Below are positions 38,257 to 46,213 of a stretch of 64,000 bases of DNA, piece by piece; position 1 is the first letter of the stretch, and each line of letters begins with the position of its first letter. The translations under genes were made by a program, and so were the position numbers. The stretch is from Curtobacterium sp. VKM Ac-2865 (GTDB lineage Bacteria > Actinomycetota > Actinomycetes > Actinomycetales > Microbacteriaceae): assembly GCF_015350905.1 (NCBI RefSeq), contig NZ_JADKRZ010000007.1, positions 155,343 to 219,342 of the forward strand, read 5' to 3'. The notes under the pieces are model-generated. The model was not told where the DNA came from, did no database searches, and worked only from the letters and a program-made list of their open reading frames with translations.

Positions 38257-39577
38257 GCGCAGGCGGTTCCCCCGCCCGCGCAGCCTGCGGGCGCGGACGA
38301 CCCTCGCCGCGGTGCTCGTGGTGCTGGCGGCGCTGGTCATCGGGTCCGTGGCGTTCGTCACCGTCCTGCGGCTCGTGCTCGTCGACGGCGTCCGCGCCGG
38401 TGCCGAGAGCGGTCTCGAGCAGGCCGCCGCCCGGGTCGAGGCCGACGGTGCCTCGGCGGTGGACGGTTCCGACGAGGTCCTGGTGCAGGTCGTCGGTGAC
38501 GGCGGCCGCGTCCTCGCCCACGGGGACGACGCCGACCCGCCGGCGCTCCCGACGGCGGACGAGTCGCGGGTCACGCGCGACGGCGAGCGGTGGCTGCTCG
38601 TGGCGGACGACGTCGACCTGCCCGGCGGGTCCGAGGCGACGATCGTCTTCGGCGCCTCGCTCGACGCAGCGGACACCGCGACGACCGCGGTGGTGACCCT
38701 GCTCGCGATCGGGGTGCCGCTCCTCGTGACGCTGACGGGCGTGGGGACCTGGATCGTCGTCGGGCGCTCGCTCCGGCCGGTCGAGCGGATCCGCCGCGAG
38801 GTCGCCACGGTCCGCGCGGAGTCCCACGGCGTCCGGGTCGCGGTGCCGGGGACCGGGGACGAGGTCGCCCGGCTGGCCGACACGATGAACGACATGCTCG
38901 ACCGGCTCGAACGGTCGGCGGTGGCGCAGCGCCGGTTCGTCGCGGACGCCTCGCATGAACTGCGCTCGCCCATCGCGTCGGTGCGGCAGCACGCCTCGGT
39001 CGCCAGGGCGCACCCCGACCGGATCGACGTCGACGAGCTGACCGACGTCGTGCTGGCGGAGAACGACCGGCTCGCGGGCCTCGTGGACGGGCTCCTCGAG
39101 CTCTCCCGGCTGGACGAGCGGGGGATCGGGGAACGGCGTGCGGTGGACCTCGACGACCTGGCGCTGGCCGAGGTGTCGCGGGTCCGGGCTGCTGGCGTCT
39201 GCACCGTCGACGGCACGGGGATCGGCGCCGCCCGGGTGCTCGGTGACGAGCGGGTGCTCGGACGGGTCGTGCGGAACCTCGTGGACAACGCCTGTCGGCA
39301 CGCGCGCGAGCGGATCGCCGTCGCCGTCCGCGAGGCCGGGGGAGCGGCGGAGCTGACCGTCGACGACGACGGCAGCGGCGTGCCGGAGGCCGAGCGCGAG
39401 CGGGTGTTCGACCGCTTCGTCCGGCTCGACGAGTCCCGCAGCCGCGACGCGGGCGGCTCGGGCCTCGGGCTGGCCATCGTGCGGGACGCGGTCCGGGCAC
39501 ACGGCGGTTCCGTCGAGGTCGGGACGTCGTCGCTCGGGGGCGCCCGGTTCGTCGTGCGGCTGCCGCTCGGCGGCTGA
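38249..39577 (+). CDS. membrane sensor histidine kinase, partner of the regulator upstream
   Basis: The protein has 442 residues: membrane helix 1 (about 18-45), an acidic extracytoplasmic sensor of about 100 residues, and helix 2 (about 145-170). HAMP, the H-box VADASHELRSPIASVRQHASVA (His236), N-box NLVDNACRHA, and G-boxes DDDGSGVPEAE and GGSGLGLAIV follow. The start is GTG at 38249, overlapping the regulator by 8 nt. The acidic exported domain and the Asp-rich lipoprotein downstream suggest sensing of a cation or envelope state, which is inference. Confidence 0.9.
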   Translation: MPERRRFPRPRSLRARTTLAAVLVVLAALVIGSVAFVTVLRLVLVDGVRAGAESGLEQAAARVEADGASAVDGSDEVLVQVVGDGGRVLAHGDDADPPALPTADESRVTRDGERWLLVADDVDLPGGSEATIVFGASLDAADTATTAVVTLLAIGVPLLVTLTGVGTWIVVGRSLRPVERIRREVATVRAESHGVRVAVPGTGDEVARLADTMNDMLDRLERSAVAQRRFVADASHELRSPIASVRQHASVARAHPDRIDVDELTDVVLAENDRLAGLVDGLLELSRLDERGIGERRAVDLDDLALAEVSRVRAAGVCTVDGTGIGAARVLGDERVLGRVVRNLVDNACRHARERIAVAVREAGGAAELTVDDDGSGVPEAERERVFDRFVRLDESRSRDAGGSGLGLAIVRDAVRAHGGSVEVGTSSLGGARFVVRLPLGG

Positions 39578-39608
39578 CCCGGCGGCTGCCATGGCGGTCG
39601 TCCAGGGC

Positions 39609-39632
39609 GCTTCAGGTCTGCTTCAGCACCTG
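39609..39632 (+). promoter_or_regulatory. tandem response-regulator box upstream of the lipoprotein gene
   Basis: GCTTCAGG (39609-39616), 3 nt, GCTTCAGC (39620-39627), then ACCTG, ending 18 nt before the ATG at 39651. It matches the box at 37537-37560 in sequence, 11-bp period and distance, so one regulator probably controls both genes. Confidence 0.62.
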
Positions 39633-39650
39633 AGCACGAGGGTGGTGCTC

Positions 39651-40295
39651 ATGAACATCACCGACCTGACCCGCACCCGCACCCGCCGCCTCGTCCTCTC
39701 CGCCTCCGTCCTCCTCGCCGGGGCGCTCGTCGTGACCGGCTGCGCGAACGACGACCGCGACGACGACGACACCGCTGCCGGCACCGGGACCGCGCAGTCC
39801 TCCGGCGCAGCCGCCGGCTCGGCCAGCGGCGCCGCCACCTCGGCCGCCGCGTCGAACGAGGCCCTGGTCGCCGCCGCTGCGACCGCCCGCGACGCCGTCG
39901 GCTCGGGTGCCCCCACCGTCATCGGCGTCGAGCAGGAGCGGGGCGGCAGCGCCTGGCAGGTCCTCGTCGTGACGTCCGACGGTCAGGAGCACGAGGTGCA
40001 CACGAACGCCGCCGGGACCTCCGTGGAGGGCACCCCGACGGTCGACGACTCCGACGCCGACGACGTGCGCGAGAACGAGCGCTTCGTCGCCGCTGCGGAG
40101 CTCGACGCCGGGGACGCCGCCGGCAAGCTCCAGGACGTCGTCGCGGGGACCGTCACCGAGCTCGGGCTCGACGACCACCTCGGGAAGGTCGTCTGGGAGG
40201 GCGACGTGCGCGACGACGCCGGCACGAAGCACAGCATCCGCATCGACGCCGGTTCCGGGGCCACCGTCACGAACACGGTCGACACGGACGACTGA
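39651..40295 (+). CDS. PepSY-like lipoprotein linked to the two-component system
   Basis: This 214-residue protein has a signal peptide ending in the lipobox VTGC (lipidated Cys about residue 31), then an Asp- and Ala/Gly/Ser-rich linker. Two similar halves follow, each shaped like a PepSY domain: VIGVEQERGGSAWQVLVVTSDGQEHEVHT and GKVVWEGDVRDDAGTKHSIRID, quoted as segments. PepSY proteins are exported and often sit with sensor kinases. The regulator box immediately upstream makes it a likely target of the system. Confidence 0.75.
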   Translation: MNITDLTRTRTRRLVLSASVLLAGALVVTGCANDDRDDDDTAAGTGTAQSSGAAAGSASGAATSAAASNEALVAAAATARDAVGSGAPTVIGVEQERGGSAWQVLVVTSDGQEHEVHTNAAGTSVEGTPTVDDSDADDVRENERFVAAAELDAGDAAGKLQDVVAGTVTELGLDDHLGKVVWEGDVRDDAGTKHSIRIDAGSGATVTNTVDTDD

Positions 40296-40318
40296 CCGGG
40301 CAACGCCCGCTCGCGACT

Positions 40319-40345
40319 CGACCGCCGACCTGCCGTCGGCGGTCG
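40319..40345. terminator. 11-bp hairpin between converging genes
   Basis: CGACCGCCGAC (40319-40329) pairs with GTCGGCGGTCG (40335-40345) around a CTGCC loop. It lies 23 bp past the lipoprotein stop and just before the end of the converging small gene, so it can act on both. Confidence 0.65.
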
Positions 40346-40352
40346 TCGTGCG

Positions 40353-40658
40353 TCAGGACTCGGTCGGGGCTGGCTCGCCGAGGACCCGCTGCAGCGCCAG
40401 GGCCGCGACGCCCCGGTCGGACGTGTCGAGCAGCACGCGGTAGGTGTCCTCGGGCGTCAGGAACTCCACGCAGACGGCGTCGAAGTCGCACGGCTCGATG
40501 CGCCAGCCCTGCACGTGCTCCATCGGCACCGCCGTCAGGCCCTCGCGCTCGTAGCTCGTCTCGGCGTGCACCCGGTCCGGGAACACGCGGACACGTCCGA
40601 AGGTGCCCCGCCACGAGAGTTGGAGGTCGAGCGTCGGGGAAGCAGAGAGGTCCGGCAC
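40353..40658 (-). CDS. small conserved-looking cytoplasmic protein, unknown function
   Basis: This 101-residue protein reads VPDLSASPTLDLQLSWRGTFGRVRVFPDRVHAET in its first third, then a mixed alpha/beta segment with MEHVQGWRIEPCDFDAV. No signal or membrane helix is seen and no family is recognised. Codon use is normal. The GTG start at 40656-40658 is preceded by TACGAT with a 6-nt spacer. The start codon lies inside the right arm of a 16-bp hairpin (40645-40691) that also follows the permease gene. Confidence 0.65.
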   Translation of the reverse strand: MPDLSASPTLDLQLSWRGTFGRVRVFPDRVHAETSYEREGLTAVPMEHVQGWRIEPCDFDAVCVEFLTPEDTYRVLLDTSDRGVAALALQRVLGEPAPTES

Positions 40659-40691
40659 CCGCTGATCGTAGCGGCGGGTGCCGGACCTCTC
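40645..40691. terminator. 16-bp-arm hairpin containing the next gene's promoter and start
   Basis: GAGAGGTCCGGCACCC (40645-40660) pairs perfectly with 40676-40691; the 15-nt loop holds the TACGAT -10 (40665-40670, minus strand). It lies 40 bp past the permease stop and probably ends that transcript, while a new leaderless one starts inside it. Confidence 0.6.
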
Positions 40692-40730
40692 CGTGTCACA
40701 CGGACGGTCGTCGCGTTGCGCGGACAACCA

Positions 40731-42275
40731 TCAGGAGCGGGAGTCGCCCCCGTCGTCGCCGCGGCGGACCTGGTTCGCCGGGTCGCGACCGGTGATCGGG
40801 TAGGGGCCGGTGACGCCCTGGCGGAGCGAGGCGATGCGCAGGATCCGGTCGCGCTGCAGGAACCACCCGACGACGAGCAGCGGGACGATGACCACGAGCG
40901 AGGCGATGGTGAGTGTGCCGACCGGCCAGTCGATCGCCATCAGCACGAGCACCGACACCAGGAACGCCAGGGTCAGCCACGAGGTGACGGGAGCGCCGGG
41001 GAGCTTGAACGACGGCTCCTTCGCCAGGCCCTGCTTCGCCCACTGCCGCAGCTTCATCTGGCAGAGGATGATCGTGCCCCACGCCGTGATGATCCCGAGG
41101 CTGGCCACGTTCAGCGCGATCTCGAACGCCTGGCTCGGCACGAAGTAGTTGAGCGCGACGCCCGCGACGGTGAAGGCCGCGGTGAGCAGGATGCCCGCGA
41201 AGGGCACACCGCCCTTGGTCATCTTGGTGGTCCACTTCGGCGCCGAGCCGTTCATGCCCATCGAGTGCAGCGCGCGGCCGGTCGAGTACAGCCCGGCGTT
41301 CAGCGAGGACAGCGCGGCGGTGAGGACGACGAAGTTCATGATCGAGCCCACGATCACCCCGACCTGCGGGTTGCCGAGCGACGAGAAGAACGTCACGAAC
41401 GGGCTCTGGCCCTCCTTGTACGACGTGTACGGGAGCAGCAGCGAGAGCAGCACGACCGAGCCGACGTAGAACACCGCGATGCGGAGGACGACGGAGTTGA
41501 TGGCGCGGGGGATGACCTTCTCGGTGTCCTGGGTCTCACCGGACGCGGTGCCGACGAGCTCGATGGCGGCGTACGCGAAGACGACGCCCTGCACCACCAG
41601 CACGGCGGGCAGCAGGCCGTTCGGGATCAGACCGCCGTTGTCCTGCCAGATCGAGAACCCGGTGCGCACCGCTTCGCCGCCGGTCTCCACGGGGAACGCG
41701 AAGATCAGCCAGACGAGAGCCACGACGAGGAACGCGACCAGCGCGACGACCTTGATGATGGCGAACCAGAACTCCAACTCACCGAAGACCTTCACCGCCA
41801 CCATGTTCGCCGCGAGGACGACGATCAGGGCGATGAGTGCGAGCAACCACTGCGGCGCCGCCGTGAAGGCCCGCCAGTACTGCAGGTAGAGCGCGACCGC
41901 GGTGGTGTCGACGATCGACGTCATCGCCCAGTTCAGGAAGTACATCCAGCCGGCGGCGTACGCGAACTTCTCGCCGTAGAACTCGCGTGCGTAGGAGATG
42001 AACGAGCCGGAGGACGGGCGGTGCAGGACGAGCTCGCCGAGGGCCCGCAGGATGAAGAACGCGAACACGCCCGCGATCAGGTACACGACGGCCAGGGCGG
42101 GCCCGGCGGTGTGCAGTCGGCCACCCGCTCCGAGGAAGAGGCCGGTACCGATCGCACCACCGATCGCGATCATCTGGAGCTGCCGGGGCTTCAGTCCGTG
42201 CTGGTAGCCCTCCTGCTCGTGCGAGAAGTCGTTCGCGGGCGCACGGTCCGCCCCGGTGTCGTTCTGCGCTGTCAT
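40731..42275 (-). CDS. amino acid permease, L-asparagine permease (AnsP) type
   Basis: This 514-residue APC-family transporter has about 12 membrane segments. The family signature is near the N-terminus: [19 protein letters not shown], followed by [34 protein letters not shown] and [20 protein letters not shown] strongly resemble AnsP, with D-Ala/D-Ser/Gly permease (CycA) as the alternative. It imports amino acids by proton symport. The ATG at 42273-42275 has TAGCGT 7 nt upstream on the minus strand. It is divergent from the MscS gene. Confidence 0.9.
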   Translation of the reverse strand: MTAQNDTGADRAPANDFSHEQEGYQHGLKPRQLQMIAIGGAIGTGLFLGAGGRLHTAGPALAVVYLIAGVFAFFILRALGELVLHRPSSGSFISYAREFYGEKFAYAAGWMYFLNWAMTSIVDTTAVALYLQYWRAFTAAPQWLLALIALIVVLAANMVAVKVFGELEFWFAIIKVVALVAFLVVALVWLIFAFPVETGGEAVRTGFSIWQDNGGLIPNGLLPAVLVVQGVVFAYAAIELVGTASGETQDTEKVIPRAINSVVLRIAVFYVGSVVLLSLLLPYTSYKEGQSPFVTFFSSLGNPQVGVIVGSIMNFVVLTAALSSLNAGLYSTGRALHSMGMNGSAPKWTTKMTKGGVPFAGILLTAAFTVAGVALNYFVPSQAFEIALNVASLGIITAWGTIILCQMKLRQWAKQGLAKEPSFKLPGAPVTSWLTLAFLVSVLVLMAIDWPVGTLTIASLVVIVPLLVVGWFLQRDRILRIASLRQGVTGPYPITGRDPANQVRRGDDGGDSRS

Positions 42276-42282
42276 GGCCGAC

Positions 42283-42288
42283 ACGCTA
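42283..42288 (-). promoter_or_regulatory. -10 element (TAGCGT), leaderless start of the permease gene
   Basis: TAGCGT on the minus strand, 7 nt before the ATG at 42275; no ribosome site intervenes. Confidence 0.55.
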
Positions 42289-42429
42289 CATGTGGATCGG
42301 ACTCTTGCGGCACATCCACCTCCGAACCGGCTGGGTCCTGTCCACCAACCTGCCGACATCGCACACGACCCCGCGCCGGGTCTGTCCGTCTCCTGGACGG
42401 CGCACCCGCGGCGTTGCCACGATGGTCTG

Positions 42430-43602
42430 ATGGACATCCTCATCCGCCTCCTGGTCGCGGTCGGGTTCGCCCTCCTCGTCACCGCCGTCGTCGCGCTCGT
42501 CCTGCACCTGGTCTTCCGCGCGCTCGGCCGTCGCGAGCGCTGGGCCGCCTCCCTGTCCCGACGCTCCCGACACGCCACCAGGACGATGCTGCTGGTCGCC
42601 CTGCTCTGGGTCGCGTTCGCCTCCTCGATCCCGGACACCGACCGGTACCCGTGGCGGGACGCCGTCTCCCACGTCTTCCTGGTCGCCACGATCGGCGTCG
42701 GGACGTGGCTCGCGTGCGTCCTCGCGGTGTTCCTCGAGAGCCTCGGGCTGCACAAGTACCGCGTCGACGTCCCGGACAACCGGGTCGCCCGCCGGATCCG
42801 CACGCAGGTGCTCATCCTCCGTCGGCTCACGGTCGCCGTGCTCGTCATCATCGGTGTCGGCGCGATCCTCCTGACGTTCCCCGGGGTCGAGGCCGCCGGT
42901 GCGAGCGTCCTCGCGTCGGCAGGGCTCATCTCGGTCATCGCCGGTCTCGCCGCGCAGTCGACGCTCGGCAACGTGTTCGCCGGCATGCAGCTGGCGTTCT
43001 CCGGGTCGATCCGCGTGGACGACGTCGTCGTGGTCGAGCAGCAGTGGGGCCGCATCGAGGAGATCACCCTGACGTACGTCGTCGTCCACCTGTGGGACGA
43101 CCGTCGCTTCGTGCTGCCCTCGACCTACTTCACCTCGACGCCCTTCGAGAACTGGACCCGCACGAGCAGCGAGCTCCTCGGCGCCGTCGAGTTCGACCTG
43201 GACTGGCGGGTCAGCCCGGCGGAGATGCGCACGGAGCTCGACCGCATCCTCGAGACCTCGACGATCTGGGACCGTCGCACGAAGGTGCTCCAGGTCACGG
43301 ACGCGGTCGGCGGGATGGTGCGAGTCCGCATCCTCGTGACCGCACCGGACGCCGGCGGCCTGTTCGACCTGCGCTGCTACGTCCGCGAGGAGATGGTCGA
43401 CTGGCTGCAGCGCACCCACCCAGATGCGCTCCCGGTTCAGCGCGTCCAGCTCGCCGAGCCAGCCGCCCCGGCCCGTCGGCGCAGCCGGTCGTCCGAGGGC
43501 GACGCCTCGCTCTTCGGCGAGGGCGACGAGCGCTCGGCGCTCTTCACCGGCCCCATCCAGACCTCGGACATCCGGGCGTCGGACGTCCCCCCGGAGCGGT
43601 AG
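42430..43602 (+). CDS. MscS-family mechanosensitive channel
   Basis: The protein has 390 residues: about five membrane helices, with the pore-lining helix and following beta domain in [20 protein letters not shown], then [22 protein letters not shown]. The sequence [32 protein letters not shown] follows. The C-terminus is a charged, disordered tail. It would release osmolytes on hypo-osmotic shock; note the trehalose genes 5 kb away. The ATG at 42430 has CACGAT 6 nt upstream, a weak leaderless match. Confidence 0.9.
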   Translation: MDILIRLLVAVGFALLVTAVVALVLHLVFRALGRRERWAASLSRRSRHATRTMLLVALLWVAFASSIPDTDRYPWRDAVSHVFLVATIGVGTWLACVLAVFLESLGLHKYRVDVPDNRVARRIRTQVLILRRLTVAVLVIIGVGAILLTFPGVEAAGASVLASAGLISVIAGLAAQSTLGNVFAGMQLAFSGSIRVDDVVVVEQQWGRIEEITLTYVVVHLWDDRRFVLPSTYFTSTPFENWTRTSSELLGAVEFDLDWRVSPAEMRTELDRILETSTIWDRRTKVLQVTDAVGGMVRVRILVTAPDAGGLFDLRCYVREEMVDWLQRTHPDALPVQRVQLAEPAAPARRRSRSSEGDASLFGEGDERSALFTGPIQTSDIRASDVPPER

Positions 43603-43616
43603 CGGCGACCGCGGAC

Positions 43617-43658
43617 AGACGGGAGGCTCGGTGCCAGCTGGCACCGAGCCTCCCGTCC
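43617..43658. terminator. near-perfect 42-bp palindrome after the MscS gene
   Basis: The 21-bp arms 43617-43637 and 43638-43658 pair at 20 positions, with no central spacer. It differs from the secA palindrome (30723-30764) by paired changes that keep the stem. It lies between the converging MscS gene and a small minus-strand gene. Confidence 0.75.
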
Positions 43659-43677
43659 GCCCCGTGGGGACGTCAGA

Positions 43678-43869
43678 TCACGGCTGACGCGAGCGCACCG
43701 CTCGGTCGTCCTCGACGACCGTGCCGATGGCGACGATCGTCGTCGAGATCCACGCCACCCACGTCAGGGCGAGACGCCAGTCCCGGGGTCCCTGACGGGT
43801 GGTCTGCAGAACGCTGTAGCCGCTGATGAGGGAACTCCACACCGCACCGTTGAACATGAACTTGCGCAC
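43678..43869 (-). CDS. small membrane-associated protein, unknown function
   Basis: This 63-residue protein begins VRKFMFNGAVWSSLISGYSVLQTT. It has one hydrophobic helix (about 29-46, ALTWVAWISTTIVAIGTVV) and a charged tail. A strong ribosome site AGGAGG lies 6 nt before the GTG at 43867-43869, which is the main evidence that it is real. It is divergent from the SLC13-type permease. No family is recognised. Confidence 0.65.
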   Translation of the reverse strand: MRKFMFNGAVWSSLISGYSVLQTTRQGPRDWRLALTWVAWISTTIVAIGTVVEDDRAVRSRQP

Positions 43870-43970
43870 AGATGCCTCCTGTTGTCGTCGGACCAACGCT
43901 ACCGGTGGGTACATTGGAACGCCGCCGGGCGCACAGGCACCTCCGGCTCACCACCGCGAGGAGAACCACC

Positions 43971-45122
43971 GTGCGCCAAGCCGTCATCGGAGCCGCCCTG
44001 CTCGTCGCCGGGGCCGTGTGCGTGGCCCTCGGGCTGCTGCCGCTGACCGACCTCGGGGAGCTCGCCGCCCGGGTCCTGCCCGTCCTCGGGTTCGTCCTCG
44101 GGCTCACGATCGTCTCCGAGCTCGCCGCCGACGCCGGGGTCTTCGACCGCCTGGCCGACGTCGCCGCAAGGATCGGTGGCGGTCGGACCATCGGTCTGTG
44201 GGGCGCGGTCGTCGTGCTCGCCGTGCTCTGCACCGTGTTCCTGTCCATCGACACCACGGCCGTGCTCCTGACACCGATCGTCATCGCGCTCGCCCGCCGG
44301 GTGGGCCTCCCGCCGATGCCGTTCGCCCTGACCACCGTCTGGCTGGCGAACACGGCGTCGCTGCTGCTGCCCGTGTCGAACCTGACGAACCTGCTCGCCG
44401 TCGACCGCATCGGCCTCGACGGCCCGCTGCCCTTCGCCGGCCTGATGGTCTGGGCCGCGCTCGCCGGGGTCGTCGTGCCGTGCGCCGTGCTGCTCGTCGT
44501 CTTCCGCGGCAAGCTGTTCGGCCGGTACACGCCGGTCGAGGTGCGCCGTCCGGCCGACCCGGTGTTCTTCGGAGCGGCCTCCGCCGTGCTCGTGGCGCTC
44601 GTCGTCGCGCTGACCGTCGGCGTGACCGTGTGGATCGCGGCGCTGGCGGCCGCCGTGCTGCTCGTCGTGGTCGCGGCCTTCCGTGCGCCGTCGGAGCTGA
44701 AGCCGTCGCGCGTGCCGTGGTCGACGCTCGTGTTCGCCGCCGGGCTGTTCGTCGTCGTCGAGACCCTGCACACGACGGGCATCACCGACCCGCTCGTCCA
44801 CGCGGTGTCCGGCGGCACGGGGACCGGGTCCCTGCTGCTGCTCGGTGGTGCGGGTGCGGTGACCGCCAACGTGATCGACAACCTGCCCGCCTACCTGGTG
44901 CTCGAGCCGTCGGCGGGGCACGAGGCCCTGCGGTACGCCGCGCTCCTGATCGGGGTGAACGCCGGCTGCCTCATCACGCCGTGGGCCTCGCTCGCGACGC
45001 TGCTGTGGCACGCGCGGCTCAGCGCCGAGGGCGTGCACCTGTCGTGGGGGCGCTACATGGCGCTCGGTTGCGTCGTCGCGCCGCTCACGGTCGTCGCCGG
45101 CGTCCTCGCGCTGCGGCTGTAG
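43971..45122 (+). CDS. SLC13/ArsB-type permease
   Basis: This 383-residue transporter has about ten membrane segments. The two inverted-repeat signatures are TVFLSIDTTAVLLTPIVIALA with NTASLLLPVSNLTNLLA, and VTANVIDNLPAYLVL with ITPWASLATLLWHA. These hairpin motifs are shared by ArsB arsenite pumps and the DASS/SLC13 anion carriers. No ars gene is nearby, so the substrate is open. The start is GTG at 43971, with GAGGAGA upstream; an earlier in-frame start would overlap the divergent gene. Confidence 0.85.
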   Translation: MRQAVIGAALLVAGAVCVALGLLPLTDLGELAARVLPVLGFVLGLTIVSELAADAGVFDRLADVAARIGGGRTIGLWGAVVVLAVLCTVFLSIDTTAVLLTPIVIALARRVGLPPMPFALTTVWLANTASLLLPVSNLTNLLAVDRIGLDGPLPFAGLMVWAALAGVVVPCAVLLVVFRGKLFGRYTPVEVRRPADPVFFGAASAVLVALVVALTVGVTVWIAALAAAVLLVVVAAFRAPSELKPSRVPWSTLVFAAGLFVVVETLHTTGITDPLVHAVSGGTGTGSLLLLGGAGAVTANVIDNLPAYLVLEPSAGHEALRYAALLIGVNAGCLITPWASLATLLWHARLSAEGVHLSWGRYMALGCVVAPLTVVAGVLALRL

Positions 45123-45137
45123 CTTCCGCGGCGGTGG

Positions 45138-46109
45138 CTACAGCCAGTCGCGGTGCTTGAACGACCGGTAGAGCACCAGCGACGTCACGATGATGAGCGC
45201 CAGGGACGCGAACAGCCCGCTCCAGTGCCCCTCGCCGGGGAACGTCACGTTCTGCCCGAAGAACCCGGTGATCGCGGTCGGGATGGCGATGATGGCCGCC
45301 CAGCTCGTCACCTTCTTCATGACCGTGTTCTGCCGGTTCGACGCCAGGTTGAGGTTGGTGTCGAGCACGCTGCCCACGGCGTCGCGGAGCTGGTCGACCG
45401 AGTCCGCGATGGAGACCAGGTGGTCCTCGACGTCGCGGAAGTACGGCCGGATGCCGTTGACGATGGTCTCCGCGTCCCCGTGCAGGAGCGACGCGACGCT
45501 GTCCTTGGTCGGCACCACCTGACGCCGGAGCACCCCGAGCGCCTTGCGCAGCCGGAACGACCGACGCTGGATCTGCTGCTCGCGGGGGTCGCCGTGTTCG
45601 AAGAGGTCGTCCTCGAGCGCGTCGATGTCCTGCCCGATCTGTTCGACCACCGCGGTGGCGTGGTCGACGACGGCGTCCAGGAGCGCCCACACGAGCCACG
45701 GCACCCCGTGTTCGGCCATGTCGGAGTTCGACGCGAGTCGGCGCTCGACGGCGGCGATGTCGACGTCCGCGCCGTGGATCGTCACGAGGGCGCGCTTCGT
45801 GACGAAGGCCTTGACCTCGCGCGTGACGAGCTCGCCCTCGGCGTCCCGCCCGTGCACGTCGTAGACGACCAGGAACAGGCTGTCGCGGTACCGGTCGAGC
45901 TTGGGACGCTGTCCGTGCTCGACGGCGTCCTCGACGGCGAGCGCGTGGATGCCGAGCTCCTCCTCGACCTGCTCGAGGTCGGCGGCCGACGGGTCCGTGT
46001 AGTCGATCCAGACGAAGGCGTCCTCATCGGCGACCAGGTCCGAGACGCGGTCGACGGGGAAGTCCCGCTCCGCGTCCGAACCGTTCCGCCACGAGCGAGT
46101 GCTGACCAT
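45138..46109 (-). CDS. corA: CorA-family divalent cation transporter with GQN filter
   Basis: This 323-residue protein has a large cytoplasmic N-terminal funnel domain (FVWIDYTDPSAADLEQVEEELG, HALAVEDAVEHGQRPK) and two C-terminal helices. The loop between them reads TGFFGQNVTFPGEGHW, with GQN where classical CorA has GMN. The C-terminus is basic (RSFKHRDWL), as in the family. It probably transports magnesium or a related divalent ion. The ATG at 46107-46109 has TAGGCT 7 nt upstream, leaving no room for a magnesium riboswitch. It converges on the SLC13-like gene with a 15-bp gap. Confidence 0.9.
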   Translation of the reverse strand: MVSTRSWRNGSDAERDFPVDRVSDLVADEDAFVWIDYTDPSAADLEQVEEELGIHALAVEDAVEHGQRPKLDRYRDSLFLVVYDVHGRDAEGELVTREVKAFVTKRALVTIHGADVDIAAVERRLASNSDMAEHGVPWLVWALLDAVVDHATAVVEQIGQDIDALEDDLFEHGDPREQQIQRRSFRLRKALGVLRRQVVPTKDSVASLLHGDAETIVNGIRPYFRDVEDHLVSIADSVDQLRDAVGSVLDTNLNLASNRQNTVMKKVTSWAAIIAIPTAITGFFGQNVTFPGEGHWSGLFASLALIIVTSLVLYRSFKHRDWL

Positions 46110-46116
46110 GCGGCAG

Positions 46117-46122
46117 AGCCTA
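46117..46122 (-). promoter_or_regulatory. -10 element (TAGGCT), leaderless start of corA
   Basis: TAGGCT on the minus strand, 7 nt before the ATG at 46109, with no ribosome site. Confidence 0.55.
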
Positions 46123-46131
46123 GTGAGGGAC

Positions 46132-46174
46132 GACTGCGCGCCGGGACCGGGACGACCGGCCCCGGCGCGCAGTC
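46132..46174 (-). terminator. 14-bp-arm hairpin before corA
   Basis: GACTGCGCGCCGGG (46132-46145) pairs perfectly with 46161-46174. It lies 39 bp past the stop of the upstream minus-strand gene and ends just before the corA -10, so it separates the two transcripts. Confidence 0.65.
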
Positions 46175-46213
46175 CGCTCAGGTTCCGCCACTGGCGGGTG
46201 TCCTGCCGACGCC

